This document shows positions 6,640 to 14,027 of a stretch of 14,028 bases of DNA, piece after piece (the first letter of the stretch is position 1; each line of letters begins with the position of its first letter). Under the pieces are notes generated by a model. The model was not told the origin of the DNA. It did no database searches and worked only from the letters and a program-made list of their open reading frames with translations. This stretch comes from Thermoleophilia bacterium (GTDB lineage: Bacteria; Actinomycetota; Thermoleophilia; Gaiellales; JAICJC01), in contig JAICJM010000097.1 in NCBI GenBank assembly GCA_025928435.1, positions 1 to 14,028 of the forward strand, written 5' to 3'. The position numbers and the translations under genes were made by a program.

Positions 6640-7529
6640 AGCAGAGCTACGCGTACTACCCGGGCTGCCTGGCCAGCCTGTCGCAGAAGGAGCTCGACGT
6701 CTCGACGCGGGCGATCGCCGGCAAGCTCGGCATGGAGCTGGTCGACATCCCCGGCTTCACGTGCTGCGGCGCCGGCGACGTGCACGAGGCCCGGCCCGAG
6801 TACTACCTGCACCTGAACGCCCGCATCCTCGGCCAGGCGGAGCAGCTCGACCAGGACACCCTGCTCACGATCTGCAACGTCTGCACCCTCAACCTGCGCC
6901 AGGCCGACCTGAAGCTGAAGGCCGACCCGGAGCTGCTCGAGCGCGTGAACGCGAACCTGCGCGACGTCGGCGCGGCGCCGTACGCGGGCGGCGTCGAGGT
7001 GCGCCACCTGCTGTGGGAGATCGCCGAGGGCGAGGGCTACGAGCGGCTGAAGACGATCGCCGAGAAGCCGCTCGAGGGCGTGCGGATCGCGCCGTTCTAC
7101 GGCTGCCAGATCCTGCGCCCGTCCAAGCTGCTCGGGTTCGAGGATCCCGACCGGCCGCAGTCGCTCGAGCGCATCATCGAGGCCTGCGGCGCAGAGCCGG
7201 TCGACTACCCGTCCAAGATCAAGTGCTGCGGTTTCCCGATCGTCCTCGCCCGCGAGGAGGTCGCGCTGGGCGAGCTGATCCAGCCGCTGGCCGAGGCGAA
7301 GGAGGCCGGCGCCGACGCGATGGTGACGCCGTGCCCGCTGTGCCACCTCTCGCTCGACGCGTGGCAGGGCAAGGCGGCCCGCGAGGCCGACATGGACTTC
7401 GGCATGCCGATCTTCCACCTCGCCCAGCTCGTGGGCGCGGCGGCCGGGCTGACCTACGACGAGCTGCTGTTCAAGCGCCACGTCACCAAGACGCACCCGG
7501 CCACCGACAAGATCTACGCCCAGGGGTAG
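6636..7529 (+). CDS. sdhE: HdrB-like CCG-domain subunit of class-E succinate:quinone oxidoreductase
   Basis: A protein of 297 residues with two cysteine-rich CCG domains, as in heterodisulfide reductase subunit B. First set: C11, C43-C44-G, C80-x-x-C83 (spacings 31 and 34). Second set: C157, C197-C198-G, C233-x-x-C236 (spacings 39 and 33). In class-E Sdh this subunit replaces the haem-containing membrane anchors SdhC/SdhD, binds an unusual iron-sulfur centre, and is thought to deliver electrons to quinone. No transmembrane helix is seen here, and no SdhF-like small subunit follows. The start is GTG 6636-6638, overlapping the sdhB stop by 4 bases. Do not confuse it with the unrelated FAD-assembly factor also called SdhE. 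A glycolate-oxidase-like CCG protein is the main alternative, but the operon position argues for Sdh. Confidence 0.9.
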   Translation: MKQSYAYYPGCLASLSQKELDVSTRAIAGKLGMELVDIPGFTCCGAGDVHEARPEYYLHLNARILGQAEQLDQDTLLTICNVCTLNLRQADLKLKADPELLERVNANLRDVGAAPYAGGVEVRHLLWEIAEGEGYERLKTIAEKPLEGVRIAPFYGCQILRPSKLLGFEDPDRPQSLERIIEACGAEPVDYPSKIKCCGFPIVLAREEVALGELIQPLAEAKEAGADAMVTPCPLCHLSLDAWQGKAAREADMDFGMPIFHLAQLVGAAAGLTYDELLFKRHVTKTHPATDKIYAQG

Positions 7530-7530
7530 C

Positions 7531-9024
7531 GTGACCCCGAGCTACGCGGCGCTCTTCCGCAACCACGGAGCGCTGATGGTTGCGGCGCTCGGAGCGACCT
7601 TCCTGGGGTCGCTCGACGCGCTGATGGTGACGACGGCCCTGCCGACGGCCGCGCAGGACATCGGCGGCGTGGGCCTGATCGCCGTCACGGTCGGCGCATA
7701 CACGGTCGCAGTCGCCATGACGTTCCCCGTGGCGGGCGCCGTGATCGACCGCGAGGGCGTGGCCTGGAGCTTCGCGCTCGCGTGCACGCTCTTCAGCGTC
7801 GCGAACGTGATCGGCGGCCTGGCGCCCTCGATGCCGGTCGTCGCGCTCTCGCGCCTGATCCTCGGGGCCGGCGCGGGCTTCATGTTCGCCGTGCCGCTCG
7901 GGCTCTTCGCCGTCTCGATCCCCGAGGCCCTGCGCCCGCGCGCCTTCGGCATCAACGCGGCCATGTGGGGCGTGTCTGCGCTGGTGGGGCCGCTGCTCGG
8001 CGCGGTGCTCACCGCGACGGTCGGTTGGCGGTGGGTGTTCTGGATCAACCTGCCGATGATCGCCACCGTCGCCTGGGCGGGCGCGATGTCGCTGCGCGGC
8101 CGGGCGCGGCCGTCGGCCGCCGATGGGCACCAGCCGCTCAACCTGATCGGGCCGGTCCTGCTGGGCGCGATCGTCGCCGTCCTGCTCGCGGTGACGCGGC
8201 GCTGGCTGCCGGCGGCCTTCCTGCTCCCGCTCGCGATCGTCCCGGCGGCGCTGTTCGTCTGGCACGAACGGCGGGTGGCGACGCCGGTCTTCACCCACAC
8301 GGCCAACTCGATCGCGGCCAACGTGGCGGCGTTCGGGGCCGGCGTCGCGTTCCTCGGCGCCGAGACGTATCTGCCGCTGCAGCTGCAGGTCGGGTTCGTC
8401 CACGGCATCGACCTCCCGGGCTACACGCTCTCGGGCGTGCGGCTGGTCGGCGTCTCCCTGCTCCTGTGCACGCTCGGCTGGACGGCCGGGTCGATGGGCG
8501 CCGCCCGGGCCAGCTCGCGCCCGCGCAACCAGATCTTCCTCGGGACGGCGATGACGTTCGTCGGCACAGCGCTCATGGCGATCCCGGACGGCGGCGCCTC
8601 GGTGCCGGTGCTCGGCTACGCGATCTCGGGCGTGGGGATGGGCATCGCGAGCCCCGCGCTCTTCGCGGCCGTGCTCGCCGACGGTGGCGCGGGCCGTGAG
8701 GGCCGGTCGACCTCGAGCATCCCGCTCACCCGCCAGGTCGGGTCGGGCACCGGCGCGGCCGTGGCCGGCATCGTCTTCGCGGCCACGCTGAGCGCCCACC
8801 AGATGGGGGCGGCCGAGCACGCCGGCGCGCACGTCCCCGCCGTCGTCCACGCCGCCCGCCTGACCTATCTGGCGGTCACCGCGGTGAGCGCGATCGGCGT
8901 CATCGCCTGCCTGTGGCTGCGCCGCGACGTCGGCACGACCGGGCGCGCCGAGCCCCTGCCGGAGGTGGCGGAGTTCCCGGCCGCCGAGGCCGGTTCCGAG
9001 CCCGCCGTGCGCGGTACCGGATGA
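7531..9024 (+). CDS. MFS transporter, DHA2 (EmrB/QacA) drug-exporter family
   Basis: A very hydrophobic protein of 497 residues with about 12-14 predicted membrane helices, the usual size of DHA2 drug:proton antiporters in the inner membrane. TM1 has the family motif LDALMVTTALPT (Asp29). Motif A between TM2 and TM3 is present in reduced form as GAVIDREG (69-76). The antiporter motif C in TM5 is VGPLLGAVLTATVGWRWVFW (152-171), where the Gly-Trp-Arg-Trp ending is typical of DHA2. The last 40 residues are a hydrophilic Glu/Pro/Ala tail. The start is GTG 7531-7533, one base after the sdhE stop, with only a weak purine stretch upstream, so translation probably depends on the genes before it. The stop overlaps the recQ start (ATGA). 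The substrate is unknown; no TetR-type regulator is adjacent. Confidence 0.9.
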   Translation: MTPSYAALFRNHGALMVAALGATFLGSLDALMVTTALPTAAQDIGGVGLIAVTVGAYTVAVAMTFPVAGAVIDREGVAWSFALACTLFSVANVIGGLAPSMPVVALSRLILGAGAGFMFAVPLGLFAVSIPEALRPRAFGINAAMWGVSALVGPLLGAVLTATVGWRWVFWINLPMIATVAWAGAMSLRGRARPSAADGHQPLNLIGPVLLGAIVAVLLAVTRRWLPAAFLLPLAIVPAALFVWHERRVATPVFTHTANSIAANVAAFGAGVAFLGAETYLPLQLQVGFVHGIDLPGYTLSGVRLVGVSLLLCTLGWTAGSMGAARASSRPRNQIFLGTAMTFVGTALMAIPDGGASVPVLGYAISGVGMGIASPALFAAVLADGGAGREGRSTSSIPLTRQVGSGTGAAVAGIVFAATLSAHQMGAAEHAGAHVPAVVHAARLTYLAVTAVSAIGVIACLWLRRDVGTTGRAEPLPEVAEFPAAEAGSEPAVRGTG

Positions 9025-11084
9025 GCCCGGCCGCCTCCGCCGTCGACGCTCCGGCGGGCCTGCAGCGGCTGTTCGGCTACGCGGAGTTCCGCCCCGGGCA
9101 GCGCGAGGCGATCGATGCGGTCCTGTCCGGCCGCGACGTGCTCGCCGTCATGCCGACCGGCTCGGGCAAGTCGCTCTGCTACCAGCTGCCGGCGCTGCTC
9201 TGCGACGGCGTGACGCTCGTCGTCTCGCCGCTGATCGCGCTGATGGAGGATCAGCACGCCGCCCTTCGCAACCGCGGCCTCGAGGGTGTCGAGATGCTCT
9301 CCTCGAGCATGGCCCCCGGTGCCGTCGACGCGGCCCTGCGCCGGATCGGGGAGGGCGCGGCCCGGCTCGTCTACGTCGCGCCGGAGCGGTTCTCGAGCCG
9401 GCGCTTCCTGGATGCGATCGGCGCCGCCCGCGTCGCCCGGCTGGCGGTCGACGAGGCCCACTGCCTGTCGGAGTGGGGGCACGACTTCCGCCCGGACTAC
9501 CTGCGCCTCGCCGACGTGCGCGAGCGGCTCGGCTCGCCCCCGACGATCGCGCTCACCGCGACGGCGACGAGCCGGGTGAGCAAGGACATCGTCTCCGCCC
9601 TGCGGCTGCGCGACCCGGTGATGCTGCGGACGGGCTTCGATCGCCGCAACCTCGCGTTCGGCGTCGTCCCCGTGGCCGGCGACCACGCCAAACCGGCGAT
9701 GCTGATGCGGCTGCTGGGGACGCCGGGGTCGCTGCCCGCCGTCGTCTACTGCGGCCGCCGGCGGACCTGCGAGGAGGTGACCGAGGCGCTGGCCGCGGCC
9801 GGGATCCGGGCCGCCGCCTACCACGCCGGGCTCAGCGGCGAGCGGCGGTCGGCCACCCTCGACGCGTTCCTCTCCGGCGAGCTCGAGGCGGTGGCCGCGA
9901 CGACCGCCTTCGGGATGGGCATCGACAAGCCCGACGTGCGCTCGGTCGTCCACTGGGCGCTCCCGGCCTCGCCCGAGGAGTATTACCAGCAGGCCGGGAG
10001 AGCGGGCCGCGACGGCGAGCCGGCCCGCTGCACTCTGCTCTACAGCCCGCGCGACAAGGGCCTGATCGTCTTCTTCATCAACCGGGCGAAGCTCGAGGGC
10101 GGCGACCTGTCCGGGCTGCACCGGCGGCTGGCCGAGGCGGCCGACGCGAACGGCGTCTTCCGCGTGGCCGAGCGCGACGTCCCCGCCGAGGAGCCGCGCG
10201 CCGCCGTCGCGGCGCTGGAGCGGGCCGGTGCGCTCGAGCTGTTCCCGGCGCCGATGGGCACCTTCGCCGGGCGGCTGGCCGACGCGAAGCTCTCGCGCGC
10301 GCACCTGGCAGCCGCGCTGGTCGCCGGGAAGCGGGTGGAACGCCAGCGGTGGGACCGCCTGAAGGCGATCGACGGCTATGCCGCGTCCGACCGCTGCCGG
10401 CGCGAGACCCTCCTGCGCTACTTCGGCGACGCCCCGGCCCACCCGCTCCCGGAGCCCTGCTGCGACCGCTGTGGCTGGAAGCCCGTGGCCGGTGAGGACA
10501 CACTGCCCGTCGCGACGCCGGCGATGCCGACGCGACGGGGCGTGGCGGTCGACGCCGAGGCGGCCATCCTCCAGGCCGTCGACGAGACCGCGGGCGCGGT
10601 GGGGCGGACGCGGCTCTCGCAGATCCTGCGCGGCTCGGCCGGCAGGGCGCTGCGCGCAGCCGGGCACGACGCGCTCGGCTCCTACGGGGCGCTGGCCGGC
10701 ATGACCGACAGCGACGTGCTCGGCCGCATCGACCGCATGATCGCGGCCGGGTCCCTGGAGAAGACCGAGGGTTTCTACCCGCTCGTCCGCCGTCCGGCGG
10801 CCGCGCCGAGGCGGGCGGCAGCGACCGCCCGGGAGGCCGCCCTGCAGGCCCAGATCGCCGATCTCGGCCGCCGCCGCGACCGCGAGGGCGTGCCCTTCCT
10901 CGCCCGCGTCCTGGCGGCCGCGGAGCGCGAGGACCAGCGCCGGCTGGCCGCGGTCGCGCTGGGCGAGATCGGCGACGAGCGGGCCCGCCAGGACCTCGTC
11001 TCCGCGCTCGACGACCCCTCCGACGACGTCCGCCGGGCGGCCGCCGCGGCCCTCGACGCCCTCGGGCCGGCGCCCCGGACCTAA
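9021..11084 (+). CDS. recQ: RecQ-family ATP-dependent DNA helicase with C-terminal HEAT-like repeats
   Basis: A protein of 687 residues. RecQ unwinds DNA 3'-5' in recombination and fork repair. The order is: RecQ motif 0 GYAEFRPGQREAI (19-31), Walker A MPTGSGKS (44-51), DEAH box VDEAHCLSEWGHDFRPDY (143-160), LTATAT (178-183), motif V TAFGMGIDKPDVR (295-307) and motif VI YYQQAGRAGRDG (321-332). The zinc module is C459, C480, C481 and C484. An RQC winged-helix region follows (about 510-592: RTRLSQILRGS ... SYGALAGMTD). No HRDC domain is seen. Instead about 600-685 resembles HEAT/PBS-lyase repeats (DLVSALDDPSDDVRRAAAAA). The start is ATG 9021-9023, overlapping the MFS stop by 4 bases; the frame is open 36 codons further, but those are Arg-rich antisense-like sequence within the MFS gene. 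It may be the last gene of the sdh transcript. Confidence 0.93.
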   Translation: MSPAASAVDAPAGLQRLFGYAEFRPGQREAIDAVLSGRDVLAVMPTGSGKSLCYQLPALLCDGVTLVVSPLIALMEDQHAALRNRGLEGVEMLSSSMAPGAVDAALRRIGEGAARLVYVAPERFSSRRFLDAIGAARVARLAVDEAHCLSEWGHDFRPDYLRLADVRERLGSPPTIALTATATSRVSKDIVSALRLRDPVMLRTGFDRRNLAFGVVPVAGDHAKPAMLMRLLGTPGSLPAVVYCGRRRTCEEVTEALAAAGIRAAAYHAGLSGERRSATLDAFLSGELEAVAATTAFGMGIDKPDVRSVVHWALPASPEEYYQQAGRAGRDGEPARCTLLYSPRDKGLIVFFINRAKLEGGDLSGLHRRLAEAADANGVFRVAERDVPAEEPRAAVAALERAGALELFPAPMGTFAGRLADAKLSRAHLAAALVAGKRVERQRWDRLKAIDGYAASDRCRRETLLRYFGDAPAHPLPEPCCDRCGWKPVAGEDTLPVATPAMPTRRGVAVDAEAAILQAVDETAGAVGRTRLSQILRGSAGRALRAAGHDALGSYGALAGMTDSDVLGRIDRMIAAGSLEKTEGFYPLVRRPAAAPRRAAATAREAALQAQIADLGRRRDREGVPFLARVLAAAEREDQRRLAAVALGEIGDERARQDLVSALDDPSDDVRRAAAAALDALGPAPRT

Positions 11085-11106
11085 AGTCCCTCCAAGCGAC
11101 TGCCGG

Positions 11107-11112
11107 TATGGT
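11107..11112 (+). promoter_or_regulatory. Candidate -10 box overlapping the mprF-like start
   Basis: GGTATGGT contains TATGGT (TANNNT), and its ATG (11108-11110) is the first in-frame start. GTG 11120-11122 lies 7 bases after the box, which would suit a leaderless transcript starting at this GTG. No clear -35 is seen in the 22-base gap after recQ. Confidence 0.3.
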
Positions 11113-12679
11113 AGGGGTGGTGGTCTGGGCACACACCAAGCTCCGCGCCGAGGCGCTGATCGCGCTCGGCGCGTTTCTCGTCGGCATGGTCGACATCGTC
11201 ACGGCCATCCGGCCGACGCTGACCGATCGGTACGACGTCTTCCAGGCAATGCTGCCCACCGGGACGAGCACGGTGGCGGGCTCGATCACGTTCGCGGCCG
11301 GCGCCGCGCTCCTGCTGCTGGCCGGAGGGCTGGCGCGGCGCAAGCGCCGCGCCTGGTTGCTCGCGGTCGCCCTGGTGGCCTTCGCCGCCGCCGCCCACCT
11401 CGCCCGTGGCTTCGACGCCGAGGAGGCGATCGGGAGCGCCCTGCTCCTCGGTGCCCTGCTGGGGCTGCGCGGCCGCTTCGACGTCAGCGGCGATCCGGCC
11501 AGCCTGCGCCCCCTGGCGGGGGGCATCGCCGTCACCGCCGGCGCGTGGGCATCGGTGGCGCTCTTCGGCGGCGAGCACGCGAACCGGGTCGCGAACATCG
11601 GCCTCGAGATGCTGCTCACCGGCGGCGCCTTCTGGGCCCTGCATCACTGGCTGCGGGCGCACCGCGAGCCGGGTCGCCCGTCCGACGACGATCGCGCCCG
11701 CGCCCGCGACCTCGTCGGCCGCTATGGGCGCGACAGCCTCTCCTTCTTCGCCCTCCGGGCCGACCGCCGCTACACCTTCTCGCGGGCGGGCAACGCCTTC
11801 CTCGCCTACCGCGTCGTGGCGGGCTGCGCGCTCGTGGCCGGCGACCCGATCGGCGCCGAGGACGAGATCCCGGGCCTCGTCGAGGACTTCGGCGCGCTCT
11901 GCCGCGAACGCGGCTGGCGAATGGTCGTCCTGCACTCCTCCGCCGAGTGGCTGCACCTGTACCGCCGCCGCGGCATGCGCGCGGTGGCGATCGGCGACGA
12001 GGCGGTCATCCGGACGTCCGCCTTCACGCTCGAGGGGCGAGCGATGCGCAAGGTGCGCCAGTCGGTCACCCGCCTGCGCAAGTCCGGCTACGACGTGCGC
12101 GTGCTGGCGCCGTCCGAGCTCTCGCCCGCGCGCCGCGCCGAGATCGAGCGCGTCAGCTCCGAGTGGCGCGGCCGCTCTGCCGAGCGCGGCTTCTCGATGG
12201 CGATGGACGATCTCTACGCCCACGAGCGGGCCCGCTTCGCGGTCGCGTTCGACGGCGCCGGCGCCGTCCGCGGCTTCCTGCACCTGGTGCCGTCCAGCAG
12301 CGGCTATTCGCTGTCGGCGATGCGCCGCGGCGTCGGGACACCGAACGGCCTGATGGAGTTCCTGATCTGCGAGGCGACCGCATGGGCGCGGTCGGCGGGC
12401 GCGGAAGAGCTCTCCCTGAACTTCTCGGTCTTCGCCGACGTCCTGCGCGCCGACGAGGAGTCGCCCGCGCACATGCGCGCCGCCCGCCAGTTGGTGGTGG
12501 GCCTCGACCGCGCCTTCCAGCTCGACCGCCTGTTCAGCTTCAACCGCAAGTTCCACCCGGAGTGGCGCACGCGGTACATCTGCTTCGAGCGCACCCGCGA
12601 CGTGCCCGTGCTGAGCCTGGCGACGCTGCACGTCGAGCGGCTGCTGGCGCCGCCCGCCCTGCGGGCCGGCCGCAGCTAG
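11108..12679 (+). CDS. MprF/LysX-type aminoacyl-phosphatidylglycerol synthase (DUF2156), membrane-anchored
   Basis: A protein of 523 residues. About six N-terminal membrane helices (near 14-35, 56-76, 81-99, 106-120, 138-155, 163-181) are followed by a cytosolic DUF2156 domain with a double GNAT-like fold (about 198-515). It shows GRYGRDSLSFFALRADRRYTFS, GNAFLAYRVV, ALVAGDPIG (the conserved Gly-Asp-Pro), and later SLNFSVFADVL and LFSFNRKFHPEW, which match MprF-type catalytic domains. Such enzymes move an amino acid, usually Lys, from aminoacyl-tRNA to phosphatidylglycerol, which lowers surface charge. The membrane part is shorter than in full MprF and lacks an obvious separate flippase domain; no fused lysyl-tRNA synthetase is present as in LysX. 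Amino acid and lipid substrates are not predictable. The start is uncertain: ATG 11108 is given, GTG 11117 or 11120 is possible. Confidence 0.85.
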   Translation: MVGVVVWAHTKLRAEALIALGAFLVGMVDIVTAIRPTLTDRYDVFQAMLPTGTSTVAGSITFAAGAALLLLAGGLARRKRRAWLLAVALVAFAAAAHLARGFDAEEAIGSALLLGALLGLRGRFDVSGDPASLRPLAGGIAVTAGAWASVALFGGEHANRVANIGLEMLLTGGAFWALHHWLRAHREPGRPSDDDRARARDLVGRYGRDSLSFFALRADRRYTFSRAGNAFLAYRVVAGCALVAGDPIGAEDEIPGLVEDFGALCRERGWRMVVLHSSAEWLHLYRRRGMRAVAIGDEAVIRTSAFTLEGRAMRKVRQSVTRLRKSGYDVRVLAPSELSPARRAEIERVSSEWRGRSAERGFSMAMDDLYAHERARFAVAFDGAGAVRGFLHLVPSSSGYSLSAMRRGVGTPNGLMEFLICEATAWARSAGAEELSLNFSVFADVLRADEESPAHMRAARQLVVGLDRAFQLDRLFSFNRKFHPEWRTRYICFERTRDVPVLSLATLHVERLLAPPALRAGRS

Positions 12680-12763
12680 ACGGCTGGCGGCAAGTCCTCT
12701 CGCGCCTGGCCGCAGGACGGTGTCAGGCGGGCGCTGGTGGCGCCGCGGCCGCGAACACTGACC

Positions 12764-12789
12764 GGTGCAAGCCCGTTCGGGCTTGCACC
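12764..12789. terminator. Bidirectional hairpin between convergent genes
   Basis: GGTGCAAGCCCG (12764-12775) and CGGGCTTGCACC (12778-12789) form a perfect 12-bp stem with a 2-base loop (a 4-base loop if the last pair opens). An outer inverted repeat, CTGACCGGT (12758-12766) and ACCGGTCAG (12808-12816), overlaps the inner arm by 3 bases and includes the stop codon of the minus gene. It sits in the 133-base gap between convergent genes, so it probably ends transcription from both sides, although only short T-tracts follow. Confidence 0.7.
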
Positions 12790-12812
12790 TTGGACATCAC
12801 GGGACGTACCGG

Positions 12813-14027
12813 TCAGCCGTCCAGCTCGATCACCGTTGCGTCGGCCGGTGCCAGCTCGGCCACCCGGCGCTGCGTGGCGAACAGGATGATCTGCCGCTCG
12901 CCGGCGGCCTCGGTCAGCCACTCCAGCGTGCGGACGAGCCGGTCGGCGTCGAAGTGGGCGAACGGGTCGTCGAGCAGCACGGGCAGCGCCTCGTCGGCCG
13001 GGCAGAGCAGGCGCACGAGCTCGAGCCGCTGTACCAGGTAGGCCTGCTTCTGGGTGCCGACGGAGAGCTGGTCGAGGTCGACGACGGCGCCCGTCTCCGG
13101 CGCCTCGACCCGGACGCGCAGCTCCTCGTCGACGAACGCGTGCGCGTAGCGGCCGTCCGTCAGCCGGGACATGCCCGCCTCGAGCGAGGCGTTCAGCCGG
13201 GGCGCGAAGTTGCGGTACGTGTCGGCGGCGGCCGCGGCCAGCTCCTCCTCGGCCAGCCGCAGGACGCGGCCGACGTGCCGGAGCGCGGCGACCCGCTCCT
13301 CGCTCTCGTCGAGCCGCTCGCGCAGTGAGGCGACGTCCGGCAGCATCCGCAGGCGCTCGGCCACCGTCGCGCTCAGGCGCTCGCTCTCGGCGGCGGCCCG
13401 GTCGCGGGCCTGGCGCGCGCCGGCCAGCTCGCGCTCCACGTCGTCCAGCTTGCGCCCGGTCGCAAGCGCCGCATGCCCGTTCAGGTGCGCCTCGAGCTGC
13501 TCGAGCCGGGCCCGGGCGTCGTCGAGCGAGTCAGAGCCGAGCAGCCGGCGCAGCTCCTCCGACGCGCGCGTGCGGGTGAGCGTCGCCTCGTGGTGTGCCT
13601 GTGCCGATGCCTCGCGGCCGTCGTACAGGCGCAGCCCCTCGTCGAGATCGGTCGAGTCGATGCCGCAGCCACGCAGCGACGTCGCCACCCGGTCGTGCAG
13701 GCCGCGCAGCTCGGCCTCGAGCTGGGCCGTCCCGGCCAGCCGCGTGCGCAGCTCGGCCACCTCGACCCGGACGCCGGCAAGGTCGCGCTCGGCGGCGGCC
13801 AGGGCGCGGTCGCGCTCGACCGACGCCCGGAACGCCGCCAGCCGCTCGCCGCATGGCCCGGGCCCCGGCAGCAGCCGGTCGAGCTCGCGCGCGGCCCCGC
13901 CGCGGCGAGCTGCGAGCGCCCATCCCGCCCCTGCGGCAACGGCGACCGCGCCGATGCCCATGAGGATCGTCAGTCCCGCGGCCACGCCCGCCACCGCCGC
14001 CAGGGTGCCGGCGGCGACCGCGGCGAC
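12813..14027 (-). CDS. SMC/Rad50-like coiled-coil ATPase, YhaN type, C-terminal part (truncated by window)
   Basis: The last 404 residues are visible; the N-terminal part with Walker A lies beyond the right edge, and the first GTG seen (13994) is internal. The visible protein starts with a long Ala/Gly/Val-rich hydrophobic stretch (about 1-38, probably two membrane helices) ending in WALAARR. A charged coiled coil of about 220 residues follows, then the C-terminal ATPase half: DGRYAHAFVDEELRVRV, signature LSVGTQKQAYLVQRLELVRL, Walker B LPVLLDDPFAHFD, and IILFATQRRVAELA. The membrane hairpin inside the coiled coil is characteristic of YhaN-like ATPases, usually paired with an SbcD-like nuclease (YhaO) for DNA-end processing. 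The usual D-loop/switch His after Walker B seems replaced by Gln (ATQRR). The partner gene would lie upstream, off the window. It converges with the mprF-like gene. Confidence 0.82.
   Translation of the reverse strand, partial: VAAVAAGTLAAVAGVAAGLTILMGIGAVAVAAGAGWALAARRGGAARELDRLLPGPGPCGERLAAFRASVERDRALAAAERDLAGVRVEVAELRTRLAGTAQLEAELRGLHDRVATSLRGCGIDSTDLDEGLRLYDGREASAQAHHEATLTRTRASEELRRLLGSDSLDDARARLEQLEAHLNGHAALATGRKLDDVERELAGARQARDRAAAESERLSATVAERLRMLPDVASLRERLDESEERVAALRHVGRVLRLAEEELAAAAADTYRNFAPRLNASLEAGMSRLTDGRYAHAFVDEELRVRVEAPETGAVVDLDQLSVGTQKQAYLVQRLELVRLLCPADEALPVLLDDPFAHFDADRLVRTLEWLTEAAGERQIILFATQRRVAELAPADATVIELDG

Noticed and set aside
7483..8850. 455-codon minus-strand frame opposite the MFS gene
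   Set aside because: Low-complexity Arg/His/Glu/Asp-rich translation antisense to a clear transporter; a composition artefact.
8865..11132. 755-codon minus-strand frame opposite recQ
   Set aside because: Antisense to all RecQ motifs; no recognisable domain in its translation.
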